A stretch of 64,000 bases of DNA from Haemophilus sputorum CCUG 13788 (GCF_000238795.1 NZ_AFNK01000035.1:64001-128000), one strand, 5' to 3'; numbered from the stretch's first letter, positions 38,537 to 48,759 are shown. The notes: a model not told the origin generated them from the sequence alone. A program made the numbers and translations.

Positions 38537-39445
38537 ATGAAAGCACTAGAAATTATCGATCTTGTTAAAACTTATCCTACCGGCGTAAAAGCGGTGCAAG
38601 GAATCAATCTCACTGTAGAACAGGGAGATTTCTATGCCTTGCTTGGTCATAACGGCGCAGGAAAATCCACCACCATTGGCATTATTAGTGCCTTAGTCAA
38701 TAAAACTAGCGGTCAGGTAAAGGTCTTTGGCTATGATTTAGACAGTGACAAAGCTGCGCTAAAACAACAAATTGGCTTAGTACCGCAAGAGTTTAACTTT
38801 AATCAGTTTGAACGCGTGATTGATGTTTTGGTACAACAGGCGGGATTTTATGGCATCAATAAATCAGAAGCCTTAAAACGCGCTGAAATATGGCTCAAAA
38901 AACTAAATCTTTGGGAAAAGCGCACGCACCTAACTCGTGAGCTCTCTGGTGGGATGAAACGCCGTGTAATGATTGCTCGCGCGCTCATGCACGAGCCGAA
39001 ATTATTGATTTTAGATGAACCAACTGCTGGGGTAGATATTGAGCTACGTCGTTCGCTGTGGCAATTTTTGCGTGAACTCAACGAACAAGGCACCACCGTT
39101 ATTCTTACCACTCATTATTTAGAAGAAGCGGAAAATCTTTGTCGTCACATCGGTATTATTCAGCATGGTCAACTCATTGAAAACACCACAATGAAGGCGC
39201 TGCTAGCGACTTTAGAAAATGAATTTTTCGTGTTAGATGTGCAAAAAAATGTAGAAAATCGACCGCTTGTAATTGATGGGTACGCTCATCGATGGCTTGA
39301 TGAAAACACACTTGAAGTAGAAGTAAAACGCCAACAAGGGCTAAATAAACTGTTCGAACAGTTTAGCCAGCAAGGCATTGAGGTATTAAGCATGCGCAAC
39401 CGCGCAAACCGCTTAGAAGAACTATTTATAAATATGGCAGATTAG
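38537..39445 (+). CDS. yadG: ABC transporter ATP-binding protein (YadG type)
   Basis: 302 aa. Walker A GHNGAGKST at about residues 36-44, signature LSGGMKRR, Walker B LLILDEPTAGVD, His-loop TTHYLEEAE. It pairs with the permease directly downstream (1 nt gap), forming a YadGH-type ABC-2 exporter. Substrate unknown. Confidence 0.9.
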   Translation: MKALEIIDLVKTYPTGVKAVQGINLTVEQGDFYALLGHNGAGKSTTIGIISALVNKTSGQVKVFGYDLDSDKAALKQQIGLVPQEFNFNQFERVIDVLVQQAGFYGINKSEALKRAEIWLKKLNLWEKRTHLTRELSGGMKRRVMIARALMHEPKLLILDEPTAGVDIELRRSLWQFLRELNEQGTTVILTTHYLEEAENLCRHIGIIQHGQLIENTTMKALLATLENEFFVLDVQKNVENRPLVIDGYAHRWLDENTLEVEVKRQQGLNKLFEQFSQQGIEVLSMRNRANRLEELFINMAD

Positions 39446-39446
39446 T

Positions 39447-40208
39447 ATGAATTTAACCGGATTTCTAACACTTGCCGGCCGGGAATCCCGCCGGGTTATT
39501 CGCATTTGGAAACAGACTTTAGTTCCACCTATTATTACCACTACCCTTTATTTCTTAATTTTCGGGAAACTGATTGGTGGGCGCATTGGTGAAATGAATG
39601 GCGTCAGCTATATGCAGTTTATTGCCCCCGGTTTAGTGATGATGACAGCCATTACCGCCTCTTATGTCAACACCGCGTCTTCCTTCTTTTTAAGCAAATT
39701 TACGCGGACTTATGAAGAACTGCTTGTCTCACCACTTTCTAGCCATGACATTATTTGGGGCTATATTATTGGCAGCATGATGCGTGGTGGGTTAGCTGGC
39801 ATTTTAGTGATGCTCGTGTCGCTCAGCTTTGTTTCCTTTGATATTCACTCATGGGCGATGATCTTACTGACACTGATGATGACTACTATTGCCTTTGCAT
39901 TAGGGGGCTTTATCAATGCGATTTATGCGAAAACTTTTGATGATGTAGGGATTATCCCAACCTTCGTTTTAACACCGCTGACTTATTTAGGCGGGGTGTT
40001 TTACTCCATTTCTTTGTTACCTGAATTTTGGCAGACGGTATCTAAGTTTAACCCAATCGTGTATATGGTAAACGGCTTCCGCTACGGCTTTTTAGGCGTA
40101 AGCGATGTGCCTGTTATTTACACTTTTGGTGTATTACTTCTTTTTATTGTCGTGTTATACTCAATTGCCTTTTCGCTCATGGAAAAAGGTGTGGGATTAC
40201 GAAGCTAG
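39447..40208 (+). CDS. yadH: ABC-2 type transport permease (YadH type)
   Basis: 253 aa with six hydrophobic helices; ABC-2 family. The segment FSKFTRTYEELLVSP (as LSKFTRTYEELLVSPLSSHDI) and TYLGGVFYSISLLPEFWQ are conserved. It starts 1 nt after yadG. A locally GC-rich, palindromic stretch (GCCGGCCGGGAATCCCGCCG, 39474-39493) opens the gene. Confidence 0.9.
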   Translation: MNLTGFLTLAGRESRRVIRIWKQTLVPPIITTTLYFLIFGKLIGGRIGEMNGVSYMQFIAPGLVMMTAITASYVNTASSFFLSKFTRTYEELLVSPLSSHDIIWGYIIGSMMRGGLAGILVMLVSLSFVSFDIHSWAMILLTLMMTTIAFALGGFINAIYAKTFDDVGIIPTFVLTPLTYLGGVFYSISLLPEFWQTVSKFNPIVYMVNGFRYGFLGVSDVPVIYTFGVLLLFIVVLYSIAFSLMEKGVGLRS

Positions 40209-40225
40209 CATTCATTGCCACGGAT

Positions 40226-40284
40226 AGATGAGAATAACTTTTGCTAATGTTAGCTAGTCATCCTTTAACTTATTATTCTCATCT
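40226..40284 (+). promoter_or_regulatory. Inverted repeat in the modA leader
   Basis: 12-bp perfect arms AGATGAGAATAA (40226-40237) and TTATTCTCATCT (40273-40284) with a 35-nt interval that contains a smaller palindrome GCTAATGTTAGC (40243-40254). It ends 20 nt before the modA start. No T run, so not a simple terminator. The sequence does not look like the ATCGCTATATA ModE site. Confidence 0.6.
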
Positions 40285-40303
40285 TTAAACTAAAGGAACT
40301 CAC

Positions 40304-41065
40304 ATGAAAAAATTACACAAAGTTGCCCTCGCGGGTATTTTTGCTTTTTCAGCTAACTTAGCCGCAGCTGAAGATATTACTGTTTTTGCTGCAGCTTCAA
40401 TGACTAATGTCTTACAAGAAATCAATAAAGATTTCGAAAAAGCCAATCCTCAAGACAAAGTAACCTTCTCTTTTGCTTCTTCTTCTATACTTGCAAAACA
40501 AATTGAGCAAGATGCGCCAGCAGACGTATTCATTTCTGCTGACCTAAAATGGATGGACTATGTAAAAGAAAAACAACCTGCAAAAACTAAAAACGTTGCA
40601 AATTTAGTGAAAAATGACTTGGTTCTCATTGCACCAGCCTCCAGTACACTAAATAGCACCAAAGTTGAAAACGTAGATTTTAAAGCGATTTTAAAAGAAA
40701 ACTACTTATCCGTTGGTGATCCAGAACACGTTCCAGCAGGTAAATATGCGAAAAAAGCATTAGAACACTACAAACTTTGGGCAGATGTTGAACCTCGCTT
40801 AGCGCGTGCGAAAAACGTGCGTGATGCACTTTCTTTTGTTGAACGCGGTGAAGCGCCATTAGGTATTGTTTATTCAACAGATGCGAAAGTTTCAGCAGAT
40901 AAAGTCAAAGTTATCGCGACTTTCCCACAAGAAAGCTATGGTGAAGTGGTTTATCCAGCAGCGACAGTCAGCGATAAAACTGAAGCGAAAAAATTCTTAG
41001 ACTTCCTCAAAACACCAGCAGCAAAAGCAAAATTTGAAGCCGCTGGTTTCTATCCATTGCCATAA
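40304..41065 (+). CDS. modA: Molybdate ABC transporter substrate-binding protein
   Basis: Periplasmic molybdate/tungstate-binding protein. 253 aa with signal peptide (cleavage after AAA22). Family features: ITVFAAASMTNVLQEI, SSSILAKQIEQDAPADVFISAD, and the ligand-loop stretch VPAGKYAKKALE. AAAGGAACT precedes the ATG. First gene of modABC. Confidence 0.95.
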   Translation: MKKLHKVALAGIFAFSANLAAAEDITVFAAASMTNVLQEINKDFEKANPQDKVTFSFASSSILAKQIEQDAPADVFISADLKWMDYVKEKQPAKTKNVANLVKNDLVLIAPASSTLNSTKVENVDFKAILKENYLSVGDPEHVPAGKYAKKALEHYKLWADVEPRLARAKNVRDALSFVERGEAPLGIVYSTDAKVSADKVKVIATFPQESYGEVVYPAATVSDKTEAKKFLDFLKTPAAKAKFEAAGFYPLP

Positions 41066-41072
41066 TTGAGAT

Positions 41073-41099
41073 GCCCTTGCAAGCTTGCAAGGGCTTTTT
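41073..41099 (+). terminator. Hairpin between modA and modB that covers the modB SD
   Basis: GCCCTTGCAAGCTTGCAAGGGC is a perfect 22-nt palindrome (41073-41094) followed by TTTTT. It looks like an intrinsic terminator within the operon. The only good Shine-Dalgarno for modB, AAGGG (41090-41094), is inside the 3' arm, so the structure would both stop transcription and hide the ribosome-binding site. Confidence 0.82.
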
Positions 41100-41104
41100 A
41101 CCTT

Positions 41105-41797
41105 ATGTTTGAATTTAGTCCACAAGAAATTGCCGCAATTTGGTTGAGCTTGAAAATTGCCAGTATAGCGGTCATTTTTTCTTTACCTTTTGCCATTGCT
41201 ATTGCCTGGTTGCTCTCTCGAAAAGAGTTCTGGGGTAAAAATTTACTAAATGGTATTGTCCATTTGCCATTAGTTCTTCCGCCTGTTGTGATTGGTTATT
41301 TACTGCTTATTTCAATGGCAAAACGCGGAGTAATTGGTCAATTCTTATGGGAGTGGTTCAATTTCTCTTTTAGCTTTTCTTGGAAAGGTGCCGTATTAGC
41401 CTCAATGGTAATGGCGTTTCCGTTAATGGTACGCTCAATTCGTTTAGCATTAGATGCCGTAGATATTAAATTAGAACAAGCGGCAAGAACGCTTGGCGCC
41501 AGCCCATTAAAGGTCTTTTTTACGCTAACTTTACCACTTTCATTTTCTGGCATTATTGCAGGTGCGGTTCTTGGTTTCGCTCGTTCTTTAGGTGAATTTG
41601 GCGCAACTATTACCTTTGTATCCAACATTCCGAATCAAACGCAAACTATTCCAGCTGCGCTATTTACCTTTATTGAAACGCCGAATGGCGAACTTGCAGC
41701 CGCTCGCCTTTGTCTGGTTGCGATCGGAATTTCCCTATTAGCCTTATTCGCTTCAGAATGGCTTGCTCAGAGACAAAAACGCTATGCTCAAGCTTAA
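41105..41797 (+). CDS. modB: Molybdate ABC transporter permease
   Basis: 230 aa from ATG 41105 (MFEFSPQEIAAIWLSLKIA), five transmembrane helices, EAA-loop in EQAARTLGASPLKVFFTLTLPLSFSGI. A TTG at 41066 would put the hairpin in the coding frame and gives an unconvincing N-terminus. It overlaps modC by 14 bp. Confidence 0.93.
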   Translation: MFEFSPQEIAAIWLSLKIASIAVIFSLPFAIAIAWLLSRKEFWGKNLLNGIVHLPLVLPPVVIGYLLLISMAKRGVIGQFLWEWFNFSFSFSWKGAVLASMVMAFPLMVRSIRLALDAVDIKLEQAARTLGASPLKVFFTLTLPLSFSGIIAGAVLGFARSLGEFGATITFVSNIPNQTQTIPAALFTFIETPNGELAAARLCLVAIGISLLALFASEWLAQRQKRYAQA

Positions 41798-42839
41798 TCT
41801 TATTCAACAATTAGGCGAATTATCGCTTGAAGCCAATCTTGAAATTCCTGCACAAGGTGTGACTGCAATTTTTGGACGTTCGGGTGCAGGAAAATCTAGC
41901 TTAATCAATTTAGTCGCTGGGCTTAGTCATCCTGATTCTGGCCGTATTACACTTGGTGAAAAAGTATTATTTGATAGCCAAGCTGATATCAATCTGCCAC
42001 CTGAAAAACGTAAGATTGGCTATGTTTTTCAAGAGCCAAGATTATTCCCCCATTACACCATTAAGAAAAATTTAAAATACGGGATGAAACATGCAGATAA
42101 TGCACACTTTAAGCAAATCATCCAGTTGCTGGGTATTGAACCTTTATTAGCGCGCTACCCTGCTAGTTTATCCGGTGGAGAAAAACAACGAGTTGCTATT
42201 GGTCGCGCGCTATTAAGTCAGCCCGATATTCTACTGATGGATGAACCGCTTTCTGCACTCGATCTGCCACGTAAAAAAGAGTTGCTTGACTATTTAGCGA
42301 CATTAGCCAAAAGTGTAGCAATCCCCATTCTCTATGTTACCCATAGCCTAGATGAGATCGTTCGCTTAGCTGACAGACTAATTCTGATTGAACGAGGTAA
42401 AATCGTTGCTTTTGACACTGTTAATCATGTGTGGCACAGCCCAATTTTTGCCGATTGGCAGCCCGATTCACAAAAAATGAGCTTATTGGAATTACCAATT
42501 AGCCAACATCAGCCTGAATATCATATGTTAGGCTTAGCGATTGAACAGCAACAACTTTGGATTCCCGTACTACCACGTTATCAATTCGGGGAAAAACTTC
42601 GCCTGACTATTGCAAGTAAAGATGTTTCAATAGTCTTAGAAAGACCGCAACATAGCTCAATTCGCAATATTCTCAAAGGTGAAATTGTTGAGATTGAAGA
42701 ACAACAAGATCGCGTTGATATCGCCGTAAAAATTGGTTCAGAAACAATTTGGGCAAGCATTAGCCTTTGGTCGTTTGATGAAATGGCATTAACTATTGGG
42801 CAATCTGTTTATATTCAAATTAAAACAGTTTCGTTATAG
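41784..42839 (+). CDS. modC: Molybdate ABC transporter ATP-binding protein
   Basis: 351 aa from ATG 41784 (MLKLNLIQQLGELSLEANLE). Walker A GRSGAGKSS, signature LSGGEKQR, Walker B LLMDEPLSALD, and a C-terminal molybdate-binding TOBE (Mop) domain at about residues 285-350. The N-terminus of the longer frame would overlap modB more deeply. Last gene of modABC. Confidence 0.95.
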   Translation: MLKLNLIQQLGELSLEANLEIPAQGVTAIFGRSGAGKSSLINLVAGLSHPDSGRITLGEKVLFDSQADINLPPEKRKIGYVFQEPRLFPHYTIKKNLKYGMKHADNAHFKQIIQLLGIEPLLARYPASLSGGEKQRVAIGRALLSQPDILLMDEPLSALDLPRKKELLDYLATLAKSVAIPILYVTHSLDEIVRLADRLILIERGKIVAFDTVNHVWHSPIFADWQPDSQKMSLLELPISQHQPEYHMLGLAIEQQQLWIPVLPRYQFGEKLRLTIASKDVSIVLERPQHSSIRNILKGEIVEIEEQQDRVDIAVKIGSETIWASISLWSFDEMALTIGQSVYIQIKTVSL

Positions 42840-42898
42840 CTTGTTGGTTGATTAGTAAAATTTCAGTAAAATATGACCGCTTGTAAAGAGGGAAAAAG

Positions 42899-43198
42899 AT
42901 GTCGGAAGAAAAATGTGTTGTAGAAGTGATTTACGCTTATCCTGATCGTTATTTCTTAAAGAAAGTCACACTTAGCGCACCAACTACTGTGCAAAATGTG
43001 ATTTTGCAATCAGGCGTGTTAGAAAAATATACTGAGATTGATTTACGGAAAAATAAGGTAGGGATTTTTAGCCGTTCGGTTAAATTAACCGATATGGTCA
43101 ATGATGGTGACCGTATTGAAATTTATCGCCCATTGCTTGCTGATCCAAAAGAAATTCGCCGTCAACGCGCACAAGAACAAGCAGCAAAATCTAAATAA
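42899..43198 (+). CDS. rnfH: RnfH family ubiquitin-like protein
   Basis: 99 aa; ubiquitin-like fold typical of RnfH/UPF0125: [27 protein letters not shown] and [24 protein letters not shown] at the C-terminus are diagnostic. A GAGGGAAAA ribosome site and a USS (42876-42884) precede it. The usual partner ratA is not next to it here. Function not defined. Confidence 0.92.
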   Translation: MSEEKCVVEVIYAYPDRYFLKKVTLSAPTTVQNVILQSGVLEKYTEIDLRKNKVGIFSRSVKLTDMVNDGDRIEIYRPLLADPKEIRRQRAQEQAAKSK

Positions 43199-43210
43199 TC
43201 ATAAAAACAA

Positions 43211-43237
43211 AAAGAAGGCTTTCACCTTCTTTTTTTC
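43211..43237. terminator. Bidirectional terminator rnfH / efflux lipoprotein
   Basis: 8-bp stem AAAGAAGG / CCTTCTTT, loop CTTTCA, T run 43232-43236; A-rich flank on the other side. Confidence 0.8.
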
Positions 43238-43240
43238 ACT

Positions 43241-44632
43241 TTAGCGAGCGTATTTGCCAGCCATTGCCTGATAAACTAAATTCTCGTTCGTTAAAATGGT
43301 ATATTTTTGGTTCAAAATAGAAAGTTGTGAATTCAACTCTGTATTCATCGCCGCAATCCATAAACGGAATTCTGATAAACCCGCATCGTAGCGATTTTTA
43401 TAGTACTGAGTAATTTTCTTATTATGCTCATGTACTTTTTGCAAAGTCGCTAAGCTATTTCGTGATTGCTGATAAGTGTAGTAATAACGATCAATTTCAT
43501 TTAACGCCGTTGTTACGGTTTGCTCGTAATTTGCACGGGTTGTTAAATAATTTTGCTCTGATACTTTAATGTTATTTTGCACACGCGCCCAATCTAAGAA
43601 TGGTAGGCTTAATGAAATAACACCACTGCCGACTGGATTATCGCCCACATCACGCACTTTTGAAGCACTACTTGATAAAGAAGCACCTAACGTTAATGTT
43701 GGGAACCAGCTCTTCTCTGTTGCAGTTAGCGTGTTAAATTGACTTTGTAAACGTTGAAGCGCAGCCGTCACATCTGGACGGTTTGCAATCACCGATACTG
43801 GCACATTCGTATCCACGCCTTGTAATTTCACACTTAAAATACTTGGATATTTTGCTGGTAACGGTTGATTTGGTTTTAAATTCAATAAGTTACGCAAGGT
43901 TTGCTCTGCAACTTTTAAATTTGCACGTAAACTAATCACATTATTACGCGCATTAAGCGTTGCTTGTTGTGCTTGTTCTACAGCTAATGGATCGATTGCA
44001 CCTGCGGCTAATTTGTTATTTAAGATATTTGCAATGCTTTCGTAGTTCTTAATCGTACGTTCTGTCACTGCAATCGCATCTTTGTAGTACGCAATCTGAT
44101 AGTAGGTTGCCACCACAGAGTTAATTAACGATAAACGCGTCGATTTTAAATCTTCGATCGTTGCTTTATGCTCCCACTCAGCCGCACTTGCTGTATCGGC
44201 TAAACGACGCCATAAATCAACAGTATAACTTAAGCTAAAAGTGGCTGTATTAGTAATGGTTGAAGTGCCAACCGATCTTTCATTTGAGCTGCTACCCACA
44301 CCTTTTGCTGCTGAAGCAGAGCCAGAGCCACTAAAGGTTGGAATTAAATTTGCACCCACTAAATTCGCATTGTATAACGCTTTATTTACTGCAATCGCAC
44401 TTTTCGCTAAATTCAAGTTATTGGCAATGGCTTCATCGACTAAGCTATTTAATTGGCTGTCGTTATAACCACGCCACCATTGTTCATTGATAGAGAACTG
44501 TTTGGTAATTTCTTCATAGTTTTGATAATCTTGTTGAGCAGCTTCTAACGAACCATCTTTGCTCATTTGGTTAGAACATGCAGAAACAGCAAGCCCTAAC
44601 ACAACAGAAAAAGCTAATTTTGATAATTTCAT
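43241..44632 (-). CDS. Outer-membrane efflux lipoprotein (TolC/NodT family)
   Basis: 463 aa. Lipobox VSAC with Cys19; OEP repeats with the TolC-like periplasmic helices. NodT-type lipoproteins are the outer-membrane channel of RND tripartite pumps. Features: WWRGYNDSQLNSLVDEAIANN, VDLWRRLADTASAAEWEHKAT and RRPDVTAALQRL-type stretch (ANRPDVTAALQRL). The RND pump and membrane fusion genes are not adjacent, so partners and substrate are unknown. Confidence 0.9.
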   Translation of the reverse strand: MKLSKLAFSVVLGLAVSACSNQMSKDGSLEAAQQDYQNYEEITKQFSINEQWWRGYNDSQLNSLVDEAIANNLNLAKSAIAVNKALYNANLVGANLIPTFSGSGSASAAKGVGSSSNERSVGTSTITNTATFSLSYTVDLWRRLADTASAAEWEHKATIEDLKSTRLSLINSVVATYYQIAYYKDAIAVTERTIKNYESIANILNNKLAAGAIDPLAVEQAQQATLNARNNVISLRANLKVAEQTLRNLLNLKPNQPLPAKYPSILSVKLQGVDTNVPVSVIANRPDVTAALQRLQSQFNTLTATEKSWFPTLTLGASLSSSASKVRDVGDNPVGSGVISLSLPFLDWARVQNNIKVSEQNYLTTRANYEQTVTTALNEIDRYYYTYQQSRNSLATLQKVHEHNKKITQYYKNRYDAGLSEFRLWIAAMNTELNSQLSILNQKYTILTNENLVYQAMAGKYAR

Positions 44633-44685
44633 GTTATCCCTACTGTTGTTAAAAATTTTGTAAATCTTGCCAGAAAAACGACCGC

Positions 44686-45309
44686 TTACTTTGCCAATAA
44701 TTGGTTAATTAACGCTTGATGACGAATTTTTTGTGGCGCTAATTTAAGACGTTCTGCGGTTAAAATGGCTTTTAATTCACTTAATGCTTGATTGAAGTCA
44801 TCATTGATAATGACATAATCAAACTCATCATAATGACTCATTTCTGACTCAGCTTCTGCCATACGTTTGCTGATAGTTTCAGCAGAATCTTGACCACGAC
44901 CAATAAGACGTTGTTCAAGTTCTTCGCGAGAAGGAGGCAAAATAAAAATAGTTTTGACATTCGGCACTTTTTCTCGAATTTGACGTGCGCCTTGCCAATC
45001 AATATCTAAAAAGACATCAATCCCTTGTTCAAGCGAGCGCTCAATCATCGGCAATGATGTACCATAATAATTTCCAAAAACTTCTGCCCACTCTAAAAAA
45101 TGGCCTTTCTCGATAAGCGATTCAAATTCTGTATGGCAAGTAAAATAATAATGTACTCCATCTTCTTCTGCTGGACGTGGTTGGCGAGTGGTATGAGAAA
45201 TAGAAAGTTGGACTTCATGACGAGGCAAATCGGCAAGTAAAGCGTTAATAAGGGAAGATTTGCCGGCGCCACTTGGGGCAGAAAGAATATAAAGATTACC
45301 TAAACGCAT
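44686..45309 (-). CDS. gmk: Guanylate kinase
   Basis: Phosphorylates GMP to GDP. 207 aa. P-loop [11 protein letters not shown] (about residues 10-20), GMP-binding [20 protein letters not shown], and the LID motif. The usual spoT/rpoZ neighbour is absent here. Confidence 0.96.
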   Translation of the reverse strand: MRLGNLYILSAPSGAGKSSLINALLADLPRHEVQLSISHTTRQPRPAEEDGVHYYFTCHTEFESLIEKGHFLEWAEVFGNYYGTSLPMIERSLEQGIDVFLDIDWQGARQIREKVPNVKTIFILPPSREELEQRLIGRGQDSAETISKRMAEAESEMSHYDEFDYVIINDDFNQALSELKAILTAERLKLAPQKIRHQALINQLLAK

Positions 45310-45341
45310 ATAAACCTACTTATAGTATGCCAACTAAAAAC

Positions 45342-45370
45342 AAAGGTGCAACAAGTTGTACCTCACCTTT
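45342..45370 (-). terminator. Likely terminator after gpt
   Basis: 7-bp stem AAAGGTG / CACCTTT with an imperfect inner stem; on the minus strand it is followed by TGTTTTTAG. It separates gpt from gmk. Confidence 0.55.
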
Positions 45371-45377
45371 TTATTGA

Positions 45378-45851
45378 TTATTTTTTCGCAAGAGGTGGAA
45401 CGAAGGTAATACCTAAATCCCACGGCTGTTCAATCCAAGTTTCTTGCGGAATATCAATAACGTAATCATCCACTAATGGTGCACCAGCTGGTTTTGCAAA
45501 TACTGTTACAAATTTAGCTTTTGGATACATTTTACGAATTTCACGCGCAGTGTTACCTGTATCAACTAAATCATCGACTACGATAAAACCTTCACCATCA
45601 GTTTGGGCTGCGTGCAACACGTTTAATTCACCTTGGTTATCATGATCATAACTTGCTACACACACAGTTTCTACGTGACGTAAACTTAATTCACGCGCTA
45701 AAACAGCTGCAGGAAATAAACCGCCACGGCTTACCGCAATAATACCTTTCCATTGCGTTGCAGGTAAAAGACGCTCCGCTAATTTACGGGCGTGCATATG
45801 GAACATGTCCCAAGTTACCACATATTTTTCGTTAGTGTATTTTTCACTCAT
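45378..45851 (-). CDS. gpt: Xanthine-guanine phosphoribosyltransferase
   Basis: Purine salvage enzyme making GMP and XMP from PRPP. 157 aa. PRPP-binding motif [14 protein letters not shown] (about residues 84-97) and [19 protein letters not shown] are typical. Next to gmk, which takes GMP on to GDP. Confidence 0.96.
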   Translation of the reverse strand: MSEKYTNEKYVVTWDMFHMHARKLAERLLPATQWKGIIAVSRGGLFPAAVLARELSLRHVETVCVASYDHDNQGELNVLHAAQTDGEGFIVVDDLVDTGNTAREIRKMYPKAKFVTVFAKPAGAPLVDDYVIDIPQETWIEQPWDLGITFVPPLAKK

Positions 45852-45948
45852 AATTGATTCCTAAAGGTCTTATCGGCAAGCATACCGAATTAAAAAAATT
45901 GCCGTATTTTACCCTAATTTTTCGCATTAGGCTAATATTGTCAAATGA

Positions 45949-47118
45949 CTATTTCACTTTCAGTTTTTTGCCTACGGTAATTTGGTTATTTTTTATATTA
46001 TTGAGCTGGCTTAACTTTTCTGGTGTCGTGTTATAAGCTCTAGCAATAGAGTAAAGCGTTTCATCTTGGGCAACAACATGGTAACCATTCGTTGATTTTT
46101 TAATCTCTTTGCGCCCTGATTTTTCCTCTTTTTTCTCTTCTTTATTTACTTTGGCTTTTTCTTTGACATTCTTGTCCTCTACTTTGCTATTTTTATCAGC
46201 CGATTTTTCACGAGTAGATTTTTCATTATTTTTCTTATCTTTGCTTGTTTCTTTTTCGCTAGCTTTTTCTTTTGCTTGCTCTTTTTTATCCGCTTGTTCT
46301 GATTTTTCAGCTTTTTCCGTATCCAAAACATTAACGCCTTTCGGATTCGAAATGCCTAAATGGCGGTTACGATATGCAACTAACCCATAATAAATTGATT
46401 TTGCAATCATCTTGCGATAAGTCGGGCTAGCCAGTTTTTGTTCTTCCGCAGGATTTGATAAGAAACCTGTTTCCACCAAAATAGAAGTAATATCTGGCGA
46501 ACGCAATACGCTCAAGCTTGCATGCTGCGGAGAAGATTTAGCCAAACTCACAAATGGAGACAAGCGAGAAAGGACGGTTTTACCTAATTCATAACCTGAA
46601 CGTTGAGCGTGTGAGAACTGAAGGTCTAAGACGGTCTGATTAAAATATTTTTCATTATTGTTAGATAAAATTCGGCCTGCGCCACCTAATAGCTCCGATT
46701 GTTTTTCACTCTCTTCCAACCATTTTCCCATCTCATCGCTCGCACGACGATTAGATAATACCCAAACTGAAGCACCTTTCATGCTCGAAGAAGTTGGAGA
46801 TGAGTCCGCATGAATAGAAACTAGATAATTCGCTTTATGTTTACGCGCAATTTCAGTTCGTTCTGGCAATTGAATAAAATAGTCGCCACTACGCGTCATG
46901 ACTGCTTTAAAATTGGGATCAGCATCTAACAACGCTTTTAATTCTTTAGCAATGGCAAGTGTTACCGTTTTTTCTTTAATCCCAAGCATACTCCCAATTG
47001 CGCCCGGGTCTTTTCCACCATGCCCAGCATCAATTGCAACTACGGTTTTGGCAATACTTAGCCCGCTAATCAAGCAGGTAAATAACATCATAAAAAAACG
47101 GTTTTTAAAACTATTCAT
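45949..47118 (-). CDS. amiB: N-acetylmuramoyl-L-alanine amidase AmiB
   Basis: Zinc amidase that splits septal peptidoglycan for daughter-cell separation. 389 aa from the ATG at 47118 (TAGGAC upstream); an in-frame ATG at 47148 would add ten residues ahead of the signal peptide. Signal peptide ends near IAKT. Amidase_3 domain with [19 protein letters not shown] and [10 protein letters not shown] long Lys/Glu/Ser linker (about residues 260-335) leads to one C-terminal LysM domain ([18 protein letters not shown]). tsaE is 35 nt upstream. Confidence 0.94.
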   Translation of the reverse strand: MNSFKNRFFMMLFTCLISGLSIAKTVVAIDAGHGGKDPGAIGSMLGIKEKTVTLAIAKELKALLDADPNFKAVMTRSGDYFIQLPERTEIARKHKANYLVSIHADSSPTSSSMKGASVWVLSNRRASDEMGKWLEESEKQSELLGGAGRILSNNNEKYFNQTVLDLQFSHAQRSGYELGKTVLSRLSPFVSLAKSSPQHASLSVLRSPDITSILVETGFLSNPAEEQKLASPTYRKMIAKSIYYGLVAYRNRHLGISNPKGVNVLDTEKAEKSEQADKKEQAKEKASEKETSKDKKNNEKSTREKSADKNSKVEDKNVKEKAKVNKEEKKEEKSGRKEIKKSTNGYHVVAQDETLYSIARAYNTTPEKLSQLNNIKNNQITVGKKLKVK

Positions 47119-47153
47119 TCTATGTCCTAATAAAAACTTAACGATCAAGCGGT

Positions 47154-47645
47154 CTAATTTGGTGATAATTTTGCAAGCACTTGTGCAATCACATCAGTTT
47201 GTGGCTTAAGTGTAATTCGGCGTCCTTCACCTTCATAATCGATTTGAATAATCAAATCAGCCGATGGAATCATACCCTCGCCTTTACTTGCCCATTCTAA
47301 TAAACATAATGTTTGCGCACGGAAATAATCCCGAATGCCCATAAATTCTAATTCTTCTGGATCAGCTAGGCGATATAAATCAAAATGGTACAAATGATAT
47401 GGTGGGAGCGCATACTCTTCTACCAGCGTATAAGTTGGGCTTTTCACATTACCTTGGTGACCAAAGCTTTGCACAATACGGCGCGTTAGTGTGGTTTTCC
47501 CTGCGCCTAATTCACCGTTTAAATAAACCACTAATGAATGCGCACTATCTTCTGCTAAATAGGCTTTAAAAGCTTCAGCTAAACGCTCGCCAAAGGCAAG
47601 TAATTGGGCTTCTTCTGGAAAAGAAAAAGAAAGAAAATCTTTCAT
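47154..47645 (-). CDS. tsaE: tRNA threonylcarbamoyladenosine biosynthesis ATPase TsaE
   Basis: ATPase partner of TsaB-TsaD in t6A synthesis. From ATG 47645 ([14 protein letters not shown]) it is 163 aa. Walker [17 protein letters not shown] before it; conserved [10 protein letters not shown]. An upstream frame to 47696 has poor conservation and no site; AGAGAG lies before 47645. The tsaE-amiB order is as in E. coli. Confidence 0.93.
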   Translation of the reverse strand: MKDFLSFSFPEEAQLLAFGERLAEAFKAYLAEDSAHSLVVYLNGELGAGKTTLTRRIVQSFGHQGNVKSPTYTLVEEYALPPYHLYHFDLYRLADPEELEFMGIRDYFRAQTLCLLEWASKGEGMIPSADLIIQIDYEGEGRRITLKPQTDVIAQVLAKLSPN

Positions 47646-47732
47646 CACATCTCTCTTGTTGATGGTAAAGCCGAATGCGCCACAACAACGGAGCAATGCA
47701 TCGACTTTTCGACCATCATATTTTAATTTGGT

Positions 47733-48281
47733 TTAATCTAAACGAATAAAATGTTCACGATAAAATTTTAATTCGTTAATTGACTCTCGAATATCATCTA
47801 ACGCCAAGTGCGTATTTTGCTTTTTAAAGCCTTTTAACATCTCAGGCTTCCAACGACTGGCTAACTCTTTTAATGTACTCACATCTAAATGGCGATAGTA
47901 AAAATAGTCTGCAAGATCTGGCATATATTTAAACAAAAAGCGTTTATCTTGCGCGACACTATTGCCACAAATAGGAGAAGCCCCTTTAGGTACCCAGCGT
48001 TTGAGGAAATCTAACGTTTGCAATTCAGCGGCACGTTCGGTTAATTTACTCGCTTTAACACGCTCAATTAAGCCATTTTCGGTATGCGTTTTTACACACC
48101 AATCACTCATTTTGGCTAATAATTCATCCGATTGCTTCACTGCAAGTACAGGACCTTCCGCCAAAATATTGAGATCTTTATCCGTTACAATAGTCGCAAT
48201 TTCAATAATACGTTCTTTTTCTGGATCAAGCCCGGTCATTTCTAAATCAATCCAGATTAAATTTTGCTTATCTTGACTCAT
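47733..48281 (-). CDS. orn: Oligoribonuclease
   Basis: Degrades 2-5 nt RNAs to mononucleotides. DEDD exonuclease: [22 protein letters not shown] with the catalytic Asp/Glu, [14 protein letters not shown] at the end. 182 aa. Overlaps coaD by 14 bp, suggesting translational coupling. Confidence 0.96.
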   Translation of the reverse strand: MSQDKQNLIWIDLEMTGLDPEKERIIEIATIVTDKDLNILAEGPVLAVKQSDELLAKMSDWCVKTHTENGLIERVKASKLTERAAELQTLDFLKRWVPKGASPICGNSVAQDKRFLFKYMPDLADYFYYRHLDVSTLKELASRWKPEMLKGFKKQNTHLALDDIRESINELKFYREHFIRLD

Positions 48282-48759
48282 ACTTTTCCTTATTCACTAA
48301 TGCTTGCATCACCACCTCTGGCACAAAAGGGGCAATATCGCCATGATGTTTATAAATTTCTCGAATCATCGTTGATGACAGATAGCGCCAAGTCACTGAA
48401 GGTGGGAAAAAAATTGTTTCTAATTCCCCTGCTAATTGATTATTTAGCTGCGCCAGCTGAATTTCATATTCCACATCATCACTACCACGAATACCTCGGA
48501 TCAAGGTTCTGGCTTGATGCTGCTTAGCAAAATCTGCAAGTAATCCACTAAATCCGACCGCTTGTACATTTGTTAAATGTGCACAACTTTGCTCCACAAG
48601 CGAAACGCGTTCTTCTAAACTAAACAGCGGCTGCTTGCTCGGATTTTTCGCTACCGCCACAATGACCTGATCAAACAATCTTGCTGCACGCTCAATAATA
48701 TTTAAATGCCCATGACTAATTGGGTCAAATGTGCCCGCATAAATACTAATTTCTTTCAT
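48268..48759 (-). CDS. coaD: Phosphopantetheine adenylyltransferase
   Basis: Penultimate step of CoA synthesis. 163 aa. HxGH-type [19 protein letters not shown] and ISSTMIRE (as [16 protein letters not shown]). Overlaps both orn (downstream) and waaA (upstream) by 14 bp each. waaA-coaD is also conserved in E. coli. Confidence 0.96.
   Translation of the reverse strand: MKEISIYAGTFDPISHGHLNIIERAARLFDQVIVAVAKNPSKQPLFSLEERVSLVEQSCAHLTNVQAVGFSGLLADFAKQHQARTLIRGIRGSDDVEYEIQLAQLNNQLAGELETIFFPPSVTWRYLSSTMIREIYKHHGDIAPFVPEVVMQALVNKEKYESR

Noticed and set aside
39470..39500. GC-rich palindrome at the yadH start as a terminator
   Set aside because: It lies within the coding region and has no T run; likely chance in the codons.
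46109..46390. Ser/Phe-rich open frame opposite amiB
   Set aside because: Same effect: it is the complement of the Lys/Glu linker of AmiB.
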